A stretch of DNA of 10,848 bases from Acidimicrobiales bacterium (GTDB taxonomy: Bacteria > Actinomycetota > Acidimicrobiia > Acidimicrobiales > Acidimicrobilacustridaceae), in NCBI GenBank assembly GCA_023264135.1, contig JALQSZ010000034.1, positions 1 through 10,848 of the forward strand, written 5' to 3'. This document shows, one piece after another, positions 1 through 6,360 of the stretch. The first letter of the stretch is position 1, and every line of letters begins with the position of its first letter. Made by a program: the position numbers and the translations under genes. Below the pieces are notes generated by a model. It was not told where the DNA came from, did not search any database, and worked only from the letters and a program-made list of their open reading frames with translations.

Positions 1-626
1 AACACCCACGGTGGCGTTCGCTGAAAAACATCGAGATGCGCAACGGTGTCGGCAATTGAGGGCACTAACTGAATTGCCGATGCTCCAGTGCCGACAACTC
101 CAACACGCTTTCCTTCCAGCGCAACGTCATGTCGCCACGACGCTGAATGAAAGACATCGCCATCAAACAGGTCGAGACCAGGAATATCGGGCGTCGACGG
201 CTGGCTCAGTGGTCCCGTCGCGGAAATCACTGCTGCGGCAAGCACGACATCACCACGAGATGAGGTGATTGCCCAGCACTGTTGATCTTCCATCCAACGA
301 ACTTCGGCGACGTTGAAATCGAATCGCGTCCGAGAATGCAGTCCATAATGATCAGTGACCCGTTCGAGATAGTCCTCGATTTCGGGTTGCGCAGGATAAC
401 TACGCGTCCATTCCGGATTCTGTGCGAATGAAAACGAATACAAATGGCTGGGAATGTCGCACGCGCAGCCGGGGTAGGTGTTGTCGCGCCACGTCCCCCC
501 AACCGCTTTCGAACGCTCAAGGATCACAAATGAATCGATCCCCTGCTCAAGTGCCATCACTCCAGCCCCGAGACCTCCGAAGCCACTACCGATGATGGCA
601 AGTTCCACTGCGCCGATGTCGCTCAT
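1..626 (-). CDS. Flavin-containing monooxygenase, type I Baeyer-Villiger type (N-terminal 208 residues; continues past left edge)
   Basis: This is probably an FAD- and NADPH-dependent monooxygenase that inserts oxygen into a ketone or oxidises a heteroatom; the substrate cannot be told. Reading leftward from an ATG at 626-624, an open frame of 208 codons runs off the window. It shows a first dinucleotide-binding motif GSGFGG (residues 13-18, FAD), the family motif GGTWRDNTYPGCACD (43-57, fitting [AG]GxWxxxx[FY]P[GM]xxxD), the Baeyer-Villiger fingerprint FDGDVFHSASW (154-164, fitting FxGxxxHxxxW), and a second Rossmann motif GVVGTGASA (176-184, NADPH). Full-length relatives have about 480-550 residues, so more than half is missing. 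The start overlaps the stop of the upstream zinc-ribbon gene as ATGA and has no clear Shine-Dalgarno, which suggests translational coupling. Both fingerprints are intact, so the family call is firm. Whether it catalyses Baeyer-Villiger or other oxidations is open. Confidence 0.92.
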   Translation of the reverse strand, partial: MSDIGAVELAIIGSGFGGLGAGVMALEQGIDSFVILERSKAVGGTWRDNTYPGCACDIPSHLYSFSFAQNPEWTRSYPAQPEIEDYLERVTDHYGLHSRTRFDFNVAEVRWMEDQQCWAITSSRGDVVLAAAVISATGPLSQPSTPDIPGLDLFDGDVFHSASWRHDVALEGKRVGVVGTGASAIQLVPSIADTVAHLDVFQRTPPWV

Positions 627-823
627 TGGAGTAACCACATCACACCTTGTACCGCTCGCCAACCCAAATACAGACCGGCAGCAATGACAAGGATCCAGAA
701 ATGCCACGGCACCTTCTGCGCCTTGGGCGGATCACCGATGAGGCGACCACAAGAAGGACAGGTTCCGTCCGGAGGCATCGAATTGGGATTCCAAAATTTG
801 GAACATTCCTCGCACCAAGGCAT
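623..823 (-). CDS. Small zinc-ribbon plus single transmembrane helix protein, unknown function
   Basis: This is an unrecognised protein of 66 residues. Four cysteines in two pairs (C4-x2-C7 and C22-x2-C25, the second as CPSCG) look like a rubredoxin or zinc-ribbon knuckle. After a short proline/lysine linker (31-39), residues about 40-65 form a hydrophobic segment rich in tryptophan (W40, W43, W55, W63), likely one membrane helix with the ribbon on the cytosolic side. The ATG at 823-821 lies 4 bases after the der stop, with only a weak GGGA upstream. Its stop overlaps the next start as ATGA. A longer upstream extension in the same frame lies inside der and was not used. Spacing and the cysteine pattern support a real gene. 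A role in quality control or assembly at the membrane would be a guess. Confidence 0.8.
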   Translation of the reverse strand: MPWCEECSKFWNPNSMPPDGTCPSCGRLIGDPPKAQKVPWHFWILVIAAGLYLGWRAVQGVMWLLQ

Positions 824-827
824 CGGG

Positions 828-2147
828 TCAGTCCCGCTTTCGGACTCGCATCTTGATTGGCGTAGCGCCCATGTCGAAGGCCTCGCGCAGCGATCGTTCC
901 AGATAGCGCAAGTAGGAGGGAGGAATCTCCTTGTTGGCGAACAACGTGAAGGTGGGCGGATCGGTCGCACCCTGTGTTGCGTACAACACACGAGCTCCGT
1001 GCGGACCAGGCTGCGCGGCCTGAGCGGCGCGAAGCACTTGATTCACCTTTCGAGTCGGAACCCGACGGTGATAATCCTCGATGGTTCCTGAAAGCGCCGG
1101 AAGAAGACGATGCACACCCTTTCCAGAGAGGGCACTGATCTTTAGTACTGGCGATTCACCGATGAAATGCAATCGCTGACTGATTTGATAACCGACCTCG
1201 TCACGAGCATCGGCATCAAGAAGTTCCCACTTGTTCAACAACACAACAACGGGACAACCAGCGGCGTCGATACGTTCTGCCAAACGTTGATCCTGAGCAG
1301 TCACACCGATCGTTGCATCGATCACAAGGAGCGCGACATCGGATCGATCGATTGCTTGCAGGGCGCGAACAAGTGAGTAGTACTCGGTCGCCTCATCGAC
1401 TTTGCTGCGTCGACGCATACCCGCTGTGTCGACGAAACGAATTGGACCGTCCTCGGTCTCCACAATCGTGTCCACTGCATCGCGAGTCGTGCCGGGCATG
1501 TCGTGAACGACAGATCGCTCATCGCCAATCAACCGATTGAAAAGTGTGGACTTCCCCACATTCGGACGACCGACGATTGAAACCGAGAAGATCTTGTCGG
1601 CTTCGGCATCTTCCTCATCGAGAACCTCGTCAGGTTCAGGTGGAAGTTCGAGCATGAGCGATTCGAGAAGGTCACCAGTCCCGCGTCCGTGCAACGCGCT
1701 CACAGGGAACGGGTCACCCACGCCAAGACCAAGCAGATCCCAAATCGCTGATTCACGATTCGTGTCATCAACTTTGTTTGCAACTAAGAGCACAGGGCGT
1801 CCGTTACGCCGAAGAATCTGCGCGACTCGACTGTCTTCTTCAGTGATACCTACCGTGACGTCGACGACGAAAAGAACGACATCGGCTTCGAGGATTGCCT
1901 TCTCACTTTGCTTCGAAACCTTCTCGTCGAGCGCGTCTCCGCCTGGCATCCAACCACCAGTGTCAACCAATCGGAATTCGCGACCTTGCCATTCGGCAAC
2001 GACTTCTTTTCGATCTCGCGTAACGCCTGGTTTCTCTTCAACAATGGCTTCACGACGACCAACGATGCGATTGAACAGCGTCGATTTTCCAACATTGGGT
2101 CGACCCACAACGGCGACGAGGGGAAGTTCGGTTGTTTGGGTACTCAT
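828..2147 (-). CDS. der: Ribosome-assembly GTPase Der (EngA)
   Basis: Der is an essential cytosolic GTPase with two tandem G domains that acts in late maturation of the 50S subunit. The 439-residue product has the usual length. G domain 1 shows GRPNVGKST (15-23), DTGGW (62-66) and NKVD (124-127). After an acidic linker (about 171-185), G domain 2 shows GRPNVGKST (193-201), DTAGM (240-244) and NKWE (305-308), then a C-terminal KH-like domain from about 355 to the basic end. In the second domain the G4 motif has Glu where NKxD is usual. The ATG at 2147 overlaps the stop of the DUF512 gene as ATGA and has GGAG five bases upstream, so the start is well supported. The next gene begins 4 bases after its stop. 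The family assignment is certain. Confidence 0.98.
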   Translation of the reverse strand: MSTQTTELPLVAVVGRPNVGKSTLFNRIVGRREAIVEEKPGVTRDRKEVVAEWQGREFRLVDTGGWMPGGDALDEKVSKQSEKAILEADVVLFVVDVTVGITEEDSRVAQILRRNGRPVLLVANKVDDTNRESAIWDLLGLGVGDPFPVSALHGRGTGDLLESLMLELPPEPDEVLDEEDAEADKIFSVSIVGRPNVGKSTLFNRLIGDERSVVHDMPGTTRDAVDTIVETEDGPIRFVDTAGMRRRSKVDEATEYYSLVRALQAIDRSDVALLVIDATIGVTAQDQRLAERIDAAGCPVVVLLNKWELLDADARDEVGYQISQRLHFIGESPVLKISALSGKGVHRLLPALSGTIEDYHRRVPTRKVNQVLRAAQAAQPGPHGARVLYATQGATDPPTFTLFANKEIPPSYLRYLERSLREAFDMGATPIKMRVRKRD

Positions 2148-3502
2148 TTCGGCTCCAGTGCCCGACGGAGGGCGATGCCATCTGTCGGGAGGATCTCGAC
2201 CTGTCGGGGCAGATCGTCAGGAGTGAGGCCATCGAGGAACCGTCCCTGCGACAGACACACATCGGGCAAAAGGTAGCGGTGACCTTCGGGCTCGGAAGAA
2301 AGCACCCGAATGAGGTCGGCCCCGGTCAGGAGACCAGCCACACCAGTGTTACCGCCAAAGAACTGATTCTCCACACTGAGTACGCGCAGATCGTCCCTCT
2401 GCAGCGTTTCGAGGAGCGGAGTCAGAATCTGAGCGCCGTAGCTGCCGGTAAGCACTGCAACCGGAGCGTTGGGTCGTGGCCGAATAGAAATCTCTCCTCC
2501 GCCGCGAGGAGCTCGGTAACCCTCGGGAGGTGCGCCATCAACCCACGCAAAGAATCCCGTTGCCACCGCCGTTGGAGTTTCGGTCTCGCCTGTGAATTCG
2601 CGCTCAAAGGTTCGAGCCATGCCGATGCCATCTTCGTGCATCGGGAACTCTTCGTACACACTGTGATCAGGAAACGATCGTTCGGCAATCAAGTAGTACT
2701 CGTCGGCCGCGTGCACAATGCGCCGACCCAATGCAGCGAGATAGATGTCTTGCCAGTCATGAACTGCGTCGATGACGTCGTTCGCCTCAGCCTTCGTATG
2801 CGGACGCATGGTCGGTTCAGAGTTGAACTTGCTCACGCCAAGCGGAACCACACTCAAGGTTGCGAGTTCCGGGTAGGTGTCCAAAACGGTGGCGAGCGTT
2901 TCATCTAACGCGGCGCCATCGTTTCGCCCGGGACACACCACGACTTGTCCGTGAACTTCAATGCCGTGATCAAGAAGTGCGCGGAGCCATCGGAGGCTCG
3001 TCGCTCCTCTTCTATTCCGAAGCATTGATGATCGAAGCTCCGGATTAGTTGCGTGAATCGAAACATGGAGTGGAGAAATTCGCTCCGTCACCACTCGTTC
3101 GAGATCAAGCTCCGTGAATCTCGTGAGGGTGGTGAAATTCCCGTAGAGAAACGAAAGGCGGTAATCGTCGTCCTTGAGATACAGCGACTCGCGGAGGTTC
3201 GGAGGAAGTTGGTAAATGAAGCAGAACTCGCAGTGGTTGTCGCAGGTCCGAACTTGGTCGAAAAGGGCAGAGTGAATTTCCGCGCCGAGCGATTCGCCTT
3301 CCCTCTTTTCAACATCGAGAGAAAGTTCGAGTCCACCGCGATCAACATCGAGACAGAGGAGACCCTCATCAGCCAAAAGCCGGTAGGCGATGATGTCTCG
3401 AGGAACTTCGCCGTTGAGCCGGAGGATCAGATCTCCAGGCATCAAGCCGGCCCGCTCGGCCGGCGACGCGGGCGCGACGCTGACAACTCGCGGTGAGGAC
3501 AT
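2144..3502 (-). CDS. DUF512 protein with N-terminal PDZ-like domain and radical-SAM-type Cys motif
   Basis: This is a conserved protein of unknown biochemical role, 452 residues from the ATG at 3502. Residues about 5-60 resemble a PDZ domain (SPAERAGLMPGD). Residues 87-94 carry CDNHCEFC, a C-x3-C-x2-C triad (C87, C91, C94) of the radical-SAM type that would hold a [4Fe-4S] cluster. The C-terminal half has the DUF512 hallmarks YEEFPMHEDGIGM, GSYGAQIL and FFGGNTGVAGLLTGADL. In several phyla this family lies beside der, so a link to ribosome or translation maturation is plausible but unproven. The frame also opens at a TTG at 3511. I prefer the ATG because the TTG would overlap a likely -10 element, and neither site has a Shine-Dalgarno. 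The gene is the first of a minus-strand operon with der. Confidence 0.93.
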   Translation of the reverse strand: MSSPRVVSVAPASPAERAGLMPGDLILRLNGEVPRDIIAYRLLADEGLLCLDVDRGGLELSLDVEKREGESLGAEIHSALFDQVRTCDNHCEFCFIYQLPPNLRESLYLKDDDYRLSFLYGNFTTLTRFTELDLERVVTERISPLHVSIHATNPELRSSMLRNRRGATSLRWLRALLDHGIEVHGQVVVCPGRNDGAALDETLATVLDTYPELATLSVVPLGVSKFNSEPTMRPHTKAEANDVIDAVHDWQDIYLAALGRRIVHAADEYYLIAERSFPDHSVYEEFPMHEDGIGMARTFEREFTGETETPTAVATGFFAWVDGAPPEGYRAPRGGGEISIRPRPNAPVAVLTGSYGAQILTPLLETLQRDDLRVLSVENQFFGGNTGVAGLLTGADLIRVLSSEPEGHRYLLPDVCLSQGRFLDGLTPDDLPRQVEILPTDGIALRRALEPK

Positions 3503-3510
3503 AGTGGTCA

Positions 3511-3516
3511 AGGCTA
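3511..3516 (-). promoter_or_regulatory. Putative -10 element (TAGCCT) for the DUF512-der operon, near-leaderless
   Basis: Reading leftward, TAGCCT fits the actinobacterial -10 pattern TANNNT and lies exactly 8 bases before the DUF512 ATG at 3502. Transcription would start within a few bases of the ATG, giving a leaderless or near-leaderless mRNA, which agrees with the lack of a Shine-Dalgarno. No good -35 is seen at 16-18 bases. It mirrors the element on the other strand. This is inferred from the pattern only. Confidence 0.5.
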
Positions 3517-3523
3517 GTGCCGG

Positions 3524-3529
3524 TAGCCT
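3524..3529 (+). promoter_or_regulatory. Putative -10 element (TAGCCT) for ispH, near-leaderless
   Basis: TAGCCT fits TANNNT and lies exactly 8 bases before the ATG at 3538, which has no Shine-Dalgarno. If the element is real, the in-frame GTG at 3517 lies upstream of the transcript and cannot be the ispH start. No convincing -35 is present. Together with the opposite copy it makes a 19-base inverted repeat (AGGCTA, 7 bases, TAGCCT; 3511-3529), so an operator role is the alternative reading. Confidence 0.5.
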
Positions 3530-3537
3530 CTGTTCCC

Positions 3538-4611
3538 ATGAACGAGGAGTCGACAGACAGTCCGAACAGAGTTGATTCTCCTGTCGTGCAGAAGGTTCTT
3601 CTTGCCGCTCCGCGTGGTTTCTGTGCCGGCGTTGAAATGGCGATCAAAGCCCTTGCGTGGATGGTTCGCTCGTTCGAGGCGCCGGTGTACTGCTACCACG
3701 AGATCGTGCACAACCAGCGCGTCGTCGAGCGCTTTCGCGACCTTGGGGTCATCTTCGTCGACGACATCGCCGACGTGCCGCCAGGTAGCCCCGTGATGCT
3801 CTCTGCACACGGTTCCGCACCTGAGGTCGTTGCCGCAGCACAGTCAAATGGGGGTTATGTCGTCGATGCGGTGTGTCCGCTGGTGACCAAGGTTCACCAC
3901 GAAGTCAAAGTGCGCGCCGGCAAGGGTTACCAAATCGTGTACATCGGCCACGAAGGCCATGAAGAAGCAGTCGGAACAATGGCGGTCGCTCCCGACAACA
4001 TCCACCGAGTCGAATCGGTCGAAGAAGTCGCTGCACTCCCCTCTTTCAATGAACCAGTTGCGCTCCTCGCGCAAACAACTTTGAGCCACCGCGATTGGGC
4101 CGACGTACTCGACGCAACTCGTCAACGGTTTCCCGACATGTGGGTGCCAGGCCGATCTGACCTTTGTTTCGCGACAACAAACCGGCAATCTGCACTGCTC
4201 GAGATCGCGCCGCGTTGCGATGCAGTTGTGGTGATTGGTTCCGCGAACTCTTCGAATACTCGTGCACTTGAGAGCCTGGCCCGCCAAGCCGGCTGCGATC
4301 GTGTGTACCGGGTGAATGGCGCTGAAGAGTTGCCAAGTGACCTCCACGGCATCGTGGGAGTGACAGCTGGAGCCTCAGCACCTGAGGAACTCGTTGAATC
4401 GGTGATTGCGCGTATCGCTCCGGTCGGCGGAGTCGATGTCGTTCAGGTCACTGAGGAAGACGAATACTTCCCTCCCCCGCGCAATCTTCGAGATCTCATT
4501 TCCACGATTGATGCGGCCGCCACACTGGCCTTTGGCGGACCGGTTGATGCGCGCCCACCTACACAGGACCGTTCACTTCACGCGAGTGATGTGCTCGCGT
4601 CGCTCGCCTGA
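3538..4611 (+). CDS. ispH: 4-hydroxy-3-methylbut-2-enyl diphosphate reductase (IspH/LytB)
   Basis: IspH is the last enzyme of the MEP pathway. It reduces HMBPP to IPP and DMAPP with a [4Fe-4S] cluster in the cytosol. The product has 357 residues from the ATG at 3538. The three cluster cysteines are C29 (in APRGFCAG), C113 (in DAVCPLV) and C210 (in DLCFATTNRQ). Substrate-contact motifs are HEIVHN (54-59), SAHGS (89-93), GHEGHEEAVGT (137-147, with the catalytic Glu at 143) and GSANSSNT (234-241). The N-terminal tail of about 20 residues before VLLAAPRG is poorly conserved in type. The frame extends 21 bases further to a GTG at 3517, but that site lies between two putative -10 elements, so I chose the ATG. 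The gene is first in a plus-strand unit with the next two genes. The family is certain. Confidence 0.97.
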   Translation: MNEESTDSPNRVDSPVVQKVLLAAPRGFCAGVEMAIKALAWMVRSFEAPVYCYHEIVHNQRVVERFRDLGVIFVDDIADVPPGSPVMLSAHGSAPEVVAAAQSNGGYVVDAVCPLVTKVHHEVKVRAGKGYQIVYIGHEGHEEAVGTMAVAPDNIHRVESVEEVAALPSFNEPVALLAQTTLSHRDWADVLDATRQRFPDMWVPGRSDLCFATTNRQSALLEIAPRCDAVVVIGSANSSNTRALESLARQAGCDRVYRVNGAEELPSDLHGIVGVTAGASAPEELVESVIARIAPVGGVDVVQVTEEDEYFPPPRNLRDLISTIDAAATLAFGGPVDARPPTQDRSLHASDVLASLA

Positions 4612-4624
4612 ATCGAGAATTCGA

Positions 4625-5038
4625 ATGCTTCCTCTCTCACTCGAATCAATCCGTCTGTTTTTGCATGTCACAGCAGCAACCGTGTGGGTGGGCGGCCAGC
4701 TCACTTTGTTGGGCCTCCTTCCCGTTCTCCGAGGATTGGGCCCCGACGCTCCAAAGGCCGCAGCACGCCGATTCAACGTCATCGCATGGTCGGCATTCGC
4801 GGTGTTGTTCGTGACTGGGCTGTGGAATCTGCTCGCAGAATCTCCCGGATCCAAAGGCACGGCGTGGAATGCGACGCTTGGCCTGAAACTGCTGATGGTT
4901 GCCGCAACGGGAATCGCTGCAGCATTTCACGCCGGCGCGAGATCGAAGGCGGTTCTGGCAATCGGTGGTGCAGTCTCACTCGTTGCCGGACTCGCAGCCG
5001 TGCTGCTCGGCATCATGCTGGCAACTGCTCCTAGTTAA
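4625..5038 (+). CDS. Small four-helix membrane protein, CopD-like
   Basis: This is an integral membrane protein of 137 residues with four predicted helices: about 9-35, 51-71, 83-103 and 109-133. Helix 1 carries LFLHVTAATVWVGG, the His/Trp/Gly-Gly pattern common in CopD-like and related haem- or copper-associated membrane proteins. H102 near the end of helix 3 is another possible ligand. CopD proper takes part in copper handling; this single-domain version may do something else, and no copper gene is nearby. The ATG at 4625 lies 13 bases after the ispH stop and has no strong Shine-Dalgarno. The frame is open further upstream, but only within ispH. It is likely cotranscribed with ispH. I am sure it is a membrane protein and moderately sure of the family. 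Confidence 0.85.
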   Translation: MLPLSLESIRLFLHVTAATVWVGGQLTLLGLLPVLRGLGPDAPKAAARRFNVIAWSAFAVLFVTGLWNLLAESPGSKGTAWNATLGLKLLMVAATGIAAAFHAGARSKAVLAIGGAVSLVAGLAAVLLGIMLATAPS

Positions 5039-5060
5039 AACGCCGCACGCGGAGTCTCAG

Positions 5061-5066
5061 AGGAGG
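5061..5066 (+). promoter_or_regulatory. Shine-Dalgarno AGGAGG before the HD-domain gene
   Basis: AGGAGG is a perfect anti-16S match 12 bases before the ATG at 5079. The spacing is slightly long, but no better start lies between. It rules out the much longer open frame that begins inside the CopD-like gene. Confidence 0.7.
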
Positions 5067-5078
5067 CAAACTGACGCC

Positions 5079-5633
5079 ATGGCAACTTCTTTCACCCGCA
5101 TGGACGAGTCGACCCAAGAGCAGTGGCTGCACATTGGTGCTCAGCACGCAATCAACCAAGGTCGAGTCGCGGACCGAATGCTGATGCTCCTCGAATCACT
5201 CGGAGAAATCACCGACGGATTCAATGCCGACCAGCTCACACATTGCCTGCAGACCGCAACGCTCGCCGAACGAGCAGGCGCCGACGAGGAAGTTGTCTTC
5301 GCGTCACTCATGCACGACGTTGGTAAAGCAATCACGGTGACAAACCATGGCGCAATTGCCGCCGAAATGATCAAGCCGTATGTGCGTGAAGACGTGTACC
5401 AAATGATCCGCGTTCATCAGGATTTCCAGGGCAAGCACTACTACCACCACTTCGGCGCCGATCCAGATGCGCGAGAACAACATCGCGATGTGCTCACCGC
5501 AGAACAATTTGAGCTCGCGGCACTTTTCGCAGATGAGTGGGATCAGATTGCGTTCGATACTGAGTACGACACGTTGCCGCTCTCACACTTTGAGCCGCTC
5601 GTACGCAAGCTCACGGGCGATATGTCGCTTTGA
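5079..5633 (+). CDS. HD-domain protein with PhnZ/MIOX-like diiron ligand set
   Basis: This is a cytosolic metalloprotein of 184 residues. The ligand series H55, H79-D80 (HDVGKA), H90, H113 and D155 (in EWDQ) matches the six-ligand dinuclear iron set of HD-type oxygenases such as PhnZ and of their hydrolase cousins. H55 to H79 is 24 residues, as I recall for PhnZ. QLTHCLQTATLAERAGAD (52-69) is also typical of the PhnZ-like group first noted in phosphonate operons. It differs in two ways: the loop between HD and H90 is much shorter, and the residue after HDVG is Lys instead of the His of PhnZ. It could therefore be a hydrolase or an oxygenase on another substrate, and no phosphonate genes are nearby. 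It follows the CopD-like gene by 40 bases. Its stop lies one base from the convergent plsC stop. Confidence 0.9.
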   Translation: MATSFTRMDESTQEQWLHIGAQHAINQGRVADRMLMLLESLGEITDGFNADQLTHCLQTATLAERAGADEEVVFASLMHDVGKAITVTNHGAIAAEMIKPYVREDVYQMIRVHQDFQGKHYYHHFGADPDAREQHRDVLTAEQFELAALFADEWDQIAFDTEYDTLPLSHFEPLVRKLTGDMSL

Positions 5634-5634
5634 A

Positions 5635-6360
5635 TTAGTCCGTGAGTTCGTGCTGGTTTGGTGAGCCAGCCCGAAGTTGCGCCTCGTCGAAAAGATCTTG
5701 AATTCGTTCGCCGAGTAGCGCCGTCATTTCTCGCACTCCGTTCCGAGAAACACGACCGCTTTCTTTCTTGGGCGGCGGAGCGATTGGTTCGCCGATGACA
5801 ACAACCATCTTCACCGGGCGAATAAACTTCTTGCCCTTTGGCATTGCTCGTTCGGTGCCACCGAGGCCGACAGGAATGATGTCGACACCGGTTCGACAGG
5901 CGACATAGGCGGGACCATCAAACATCTCACTTACACGTGGTCCTGACTGACGAGTGCCCTCAGGGAACATCACCAACGGCTCGCCGCGTTCGACGACCGT
6001 GAGTGCTGCCTTCAGTGCATCGCGGTCAGCAGCGCCGCGCTGGACAGGGAATCCACCCATTGCGGTGAGGAACCATCCGAGCTGCTTGTTGGTCCACATC
6101 TTCTCGGCACCCATGTACCGCATGAGCCGCCAGACAGCAGCACCGATGACAGGGGTATCGAGATACGACCGGTGGATTGGAGAAATGATGAATGGACCGC
6201 GACGCGGGATGTTCTCGCGACCGTGGACTTCGAGGCGGAAGTACAGACGAATCACGATCTCGAGGAGCAATCGCACGACGTGATGCATGAGCTTTTGCGT
6301 GAGCGTTAAGACTTCCCCGTTGTCGTGACCTTCAGGGATGTAAATCTCACGACGACTCAC
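5635..6360 (-). CDS. plsC: 1-acyl-sn-glycerol-3-phosphate acyltransferase (PlsC family)
   Basis: The likely role is acylation of lysophosphatidic acid to phosphatidic acid at the inner face of the membrane, in phospholipid synthesis. The product has 241 residues. It shows the acyltransferase H-x4-D motif as HRSYLD (H63, D68), the GGFPVQRG block (102-109), FPEGTR (132-137) and IIPVGL (161-166). A hydrophobic stretch at about 28-41 may anchor it. The GTG at 6360 is preferred over the GTG at 6369, because GGAG (6372-6369 on this strand) then sits 8 bases upstream and the start overlaps the cmk stop as GTGA. It is the last gene of its operon. Bacterial genomes often hold several PlsC paralogues, so this one may use a different acyl acceptor. 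Confidence 0.93.
   Translation of the reverse strand: MSRREIYIPEGHDNGEVLTLTQKLMHHVVRLLLEIVIRLYFRLEVHGRENIPRRGPFIISPIHRSYLDTPVIGAAVWRLMRYMGAEKMWTNKQLGWFLTAMGGFPVQRGAADRDALKAALTVVERGEPLVMFPEGTRQSGPRVSEMFDGPAYVACRTGVDIIPVGLGGTERAMPKGKKFIRPVKMVVVIGEPIAPPPKKESGRVSRNGVREMTALLGERIQDLFDEAQLRAGSPNQHELTD

Noticed and set aside
824..991. Longer version of the zinc-ribbon protein, starting at 991
   Set aside because: The added 56 residues lie within der in another frame and are Arg/Pro/Cys-rich; the ATG at 823 fits operon spacing.
1537..2226. Plus-strand open frame of 229 codons
   Set aside because: It is Ser/Arg/Thr-rich, antisense to der, and has no recognisable domain or ribosome site; it is a shadow of the real gene.
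2132..2908. Plus-strand open frame of 258 codons
   Set aside because: It lies antisense to the DUF512 gene, which has clear family motifs; the composition looks random.
3517..3537. GTG start for ispH that adds seven residues
   Set aside because: It lies between the two putative -10 hexamers, its only AAGG is three bases away, and the added residues are not part of the IspH fold.
4406..4624. Upstream extension of the CopD-like frame
   Set aside because: It lies inside ispH in another frame and gives an Arg/Ser-rich, non-membrane sequence.
4899..5078. Upstream extension of the HD-protein frame
   Set aside because: It overlaps the CopD-like gene, and AGGAGG at 5061 marks the start at 5079.
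5617..5630. Small hairpin GCGA-TATG-TCGC followed by TTT, as a terminator of the HD gene
   Set aside because: The stem is only 4 base pairs, lies inside the coding sequence, and has no T run of useful length.
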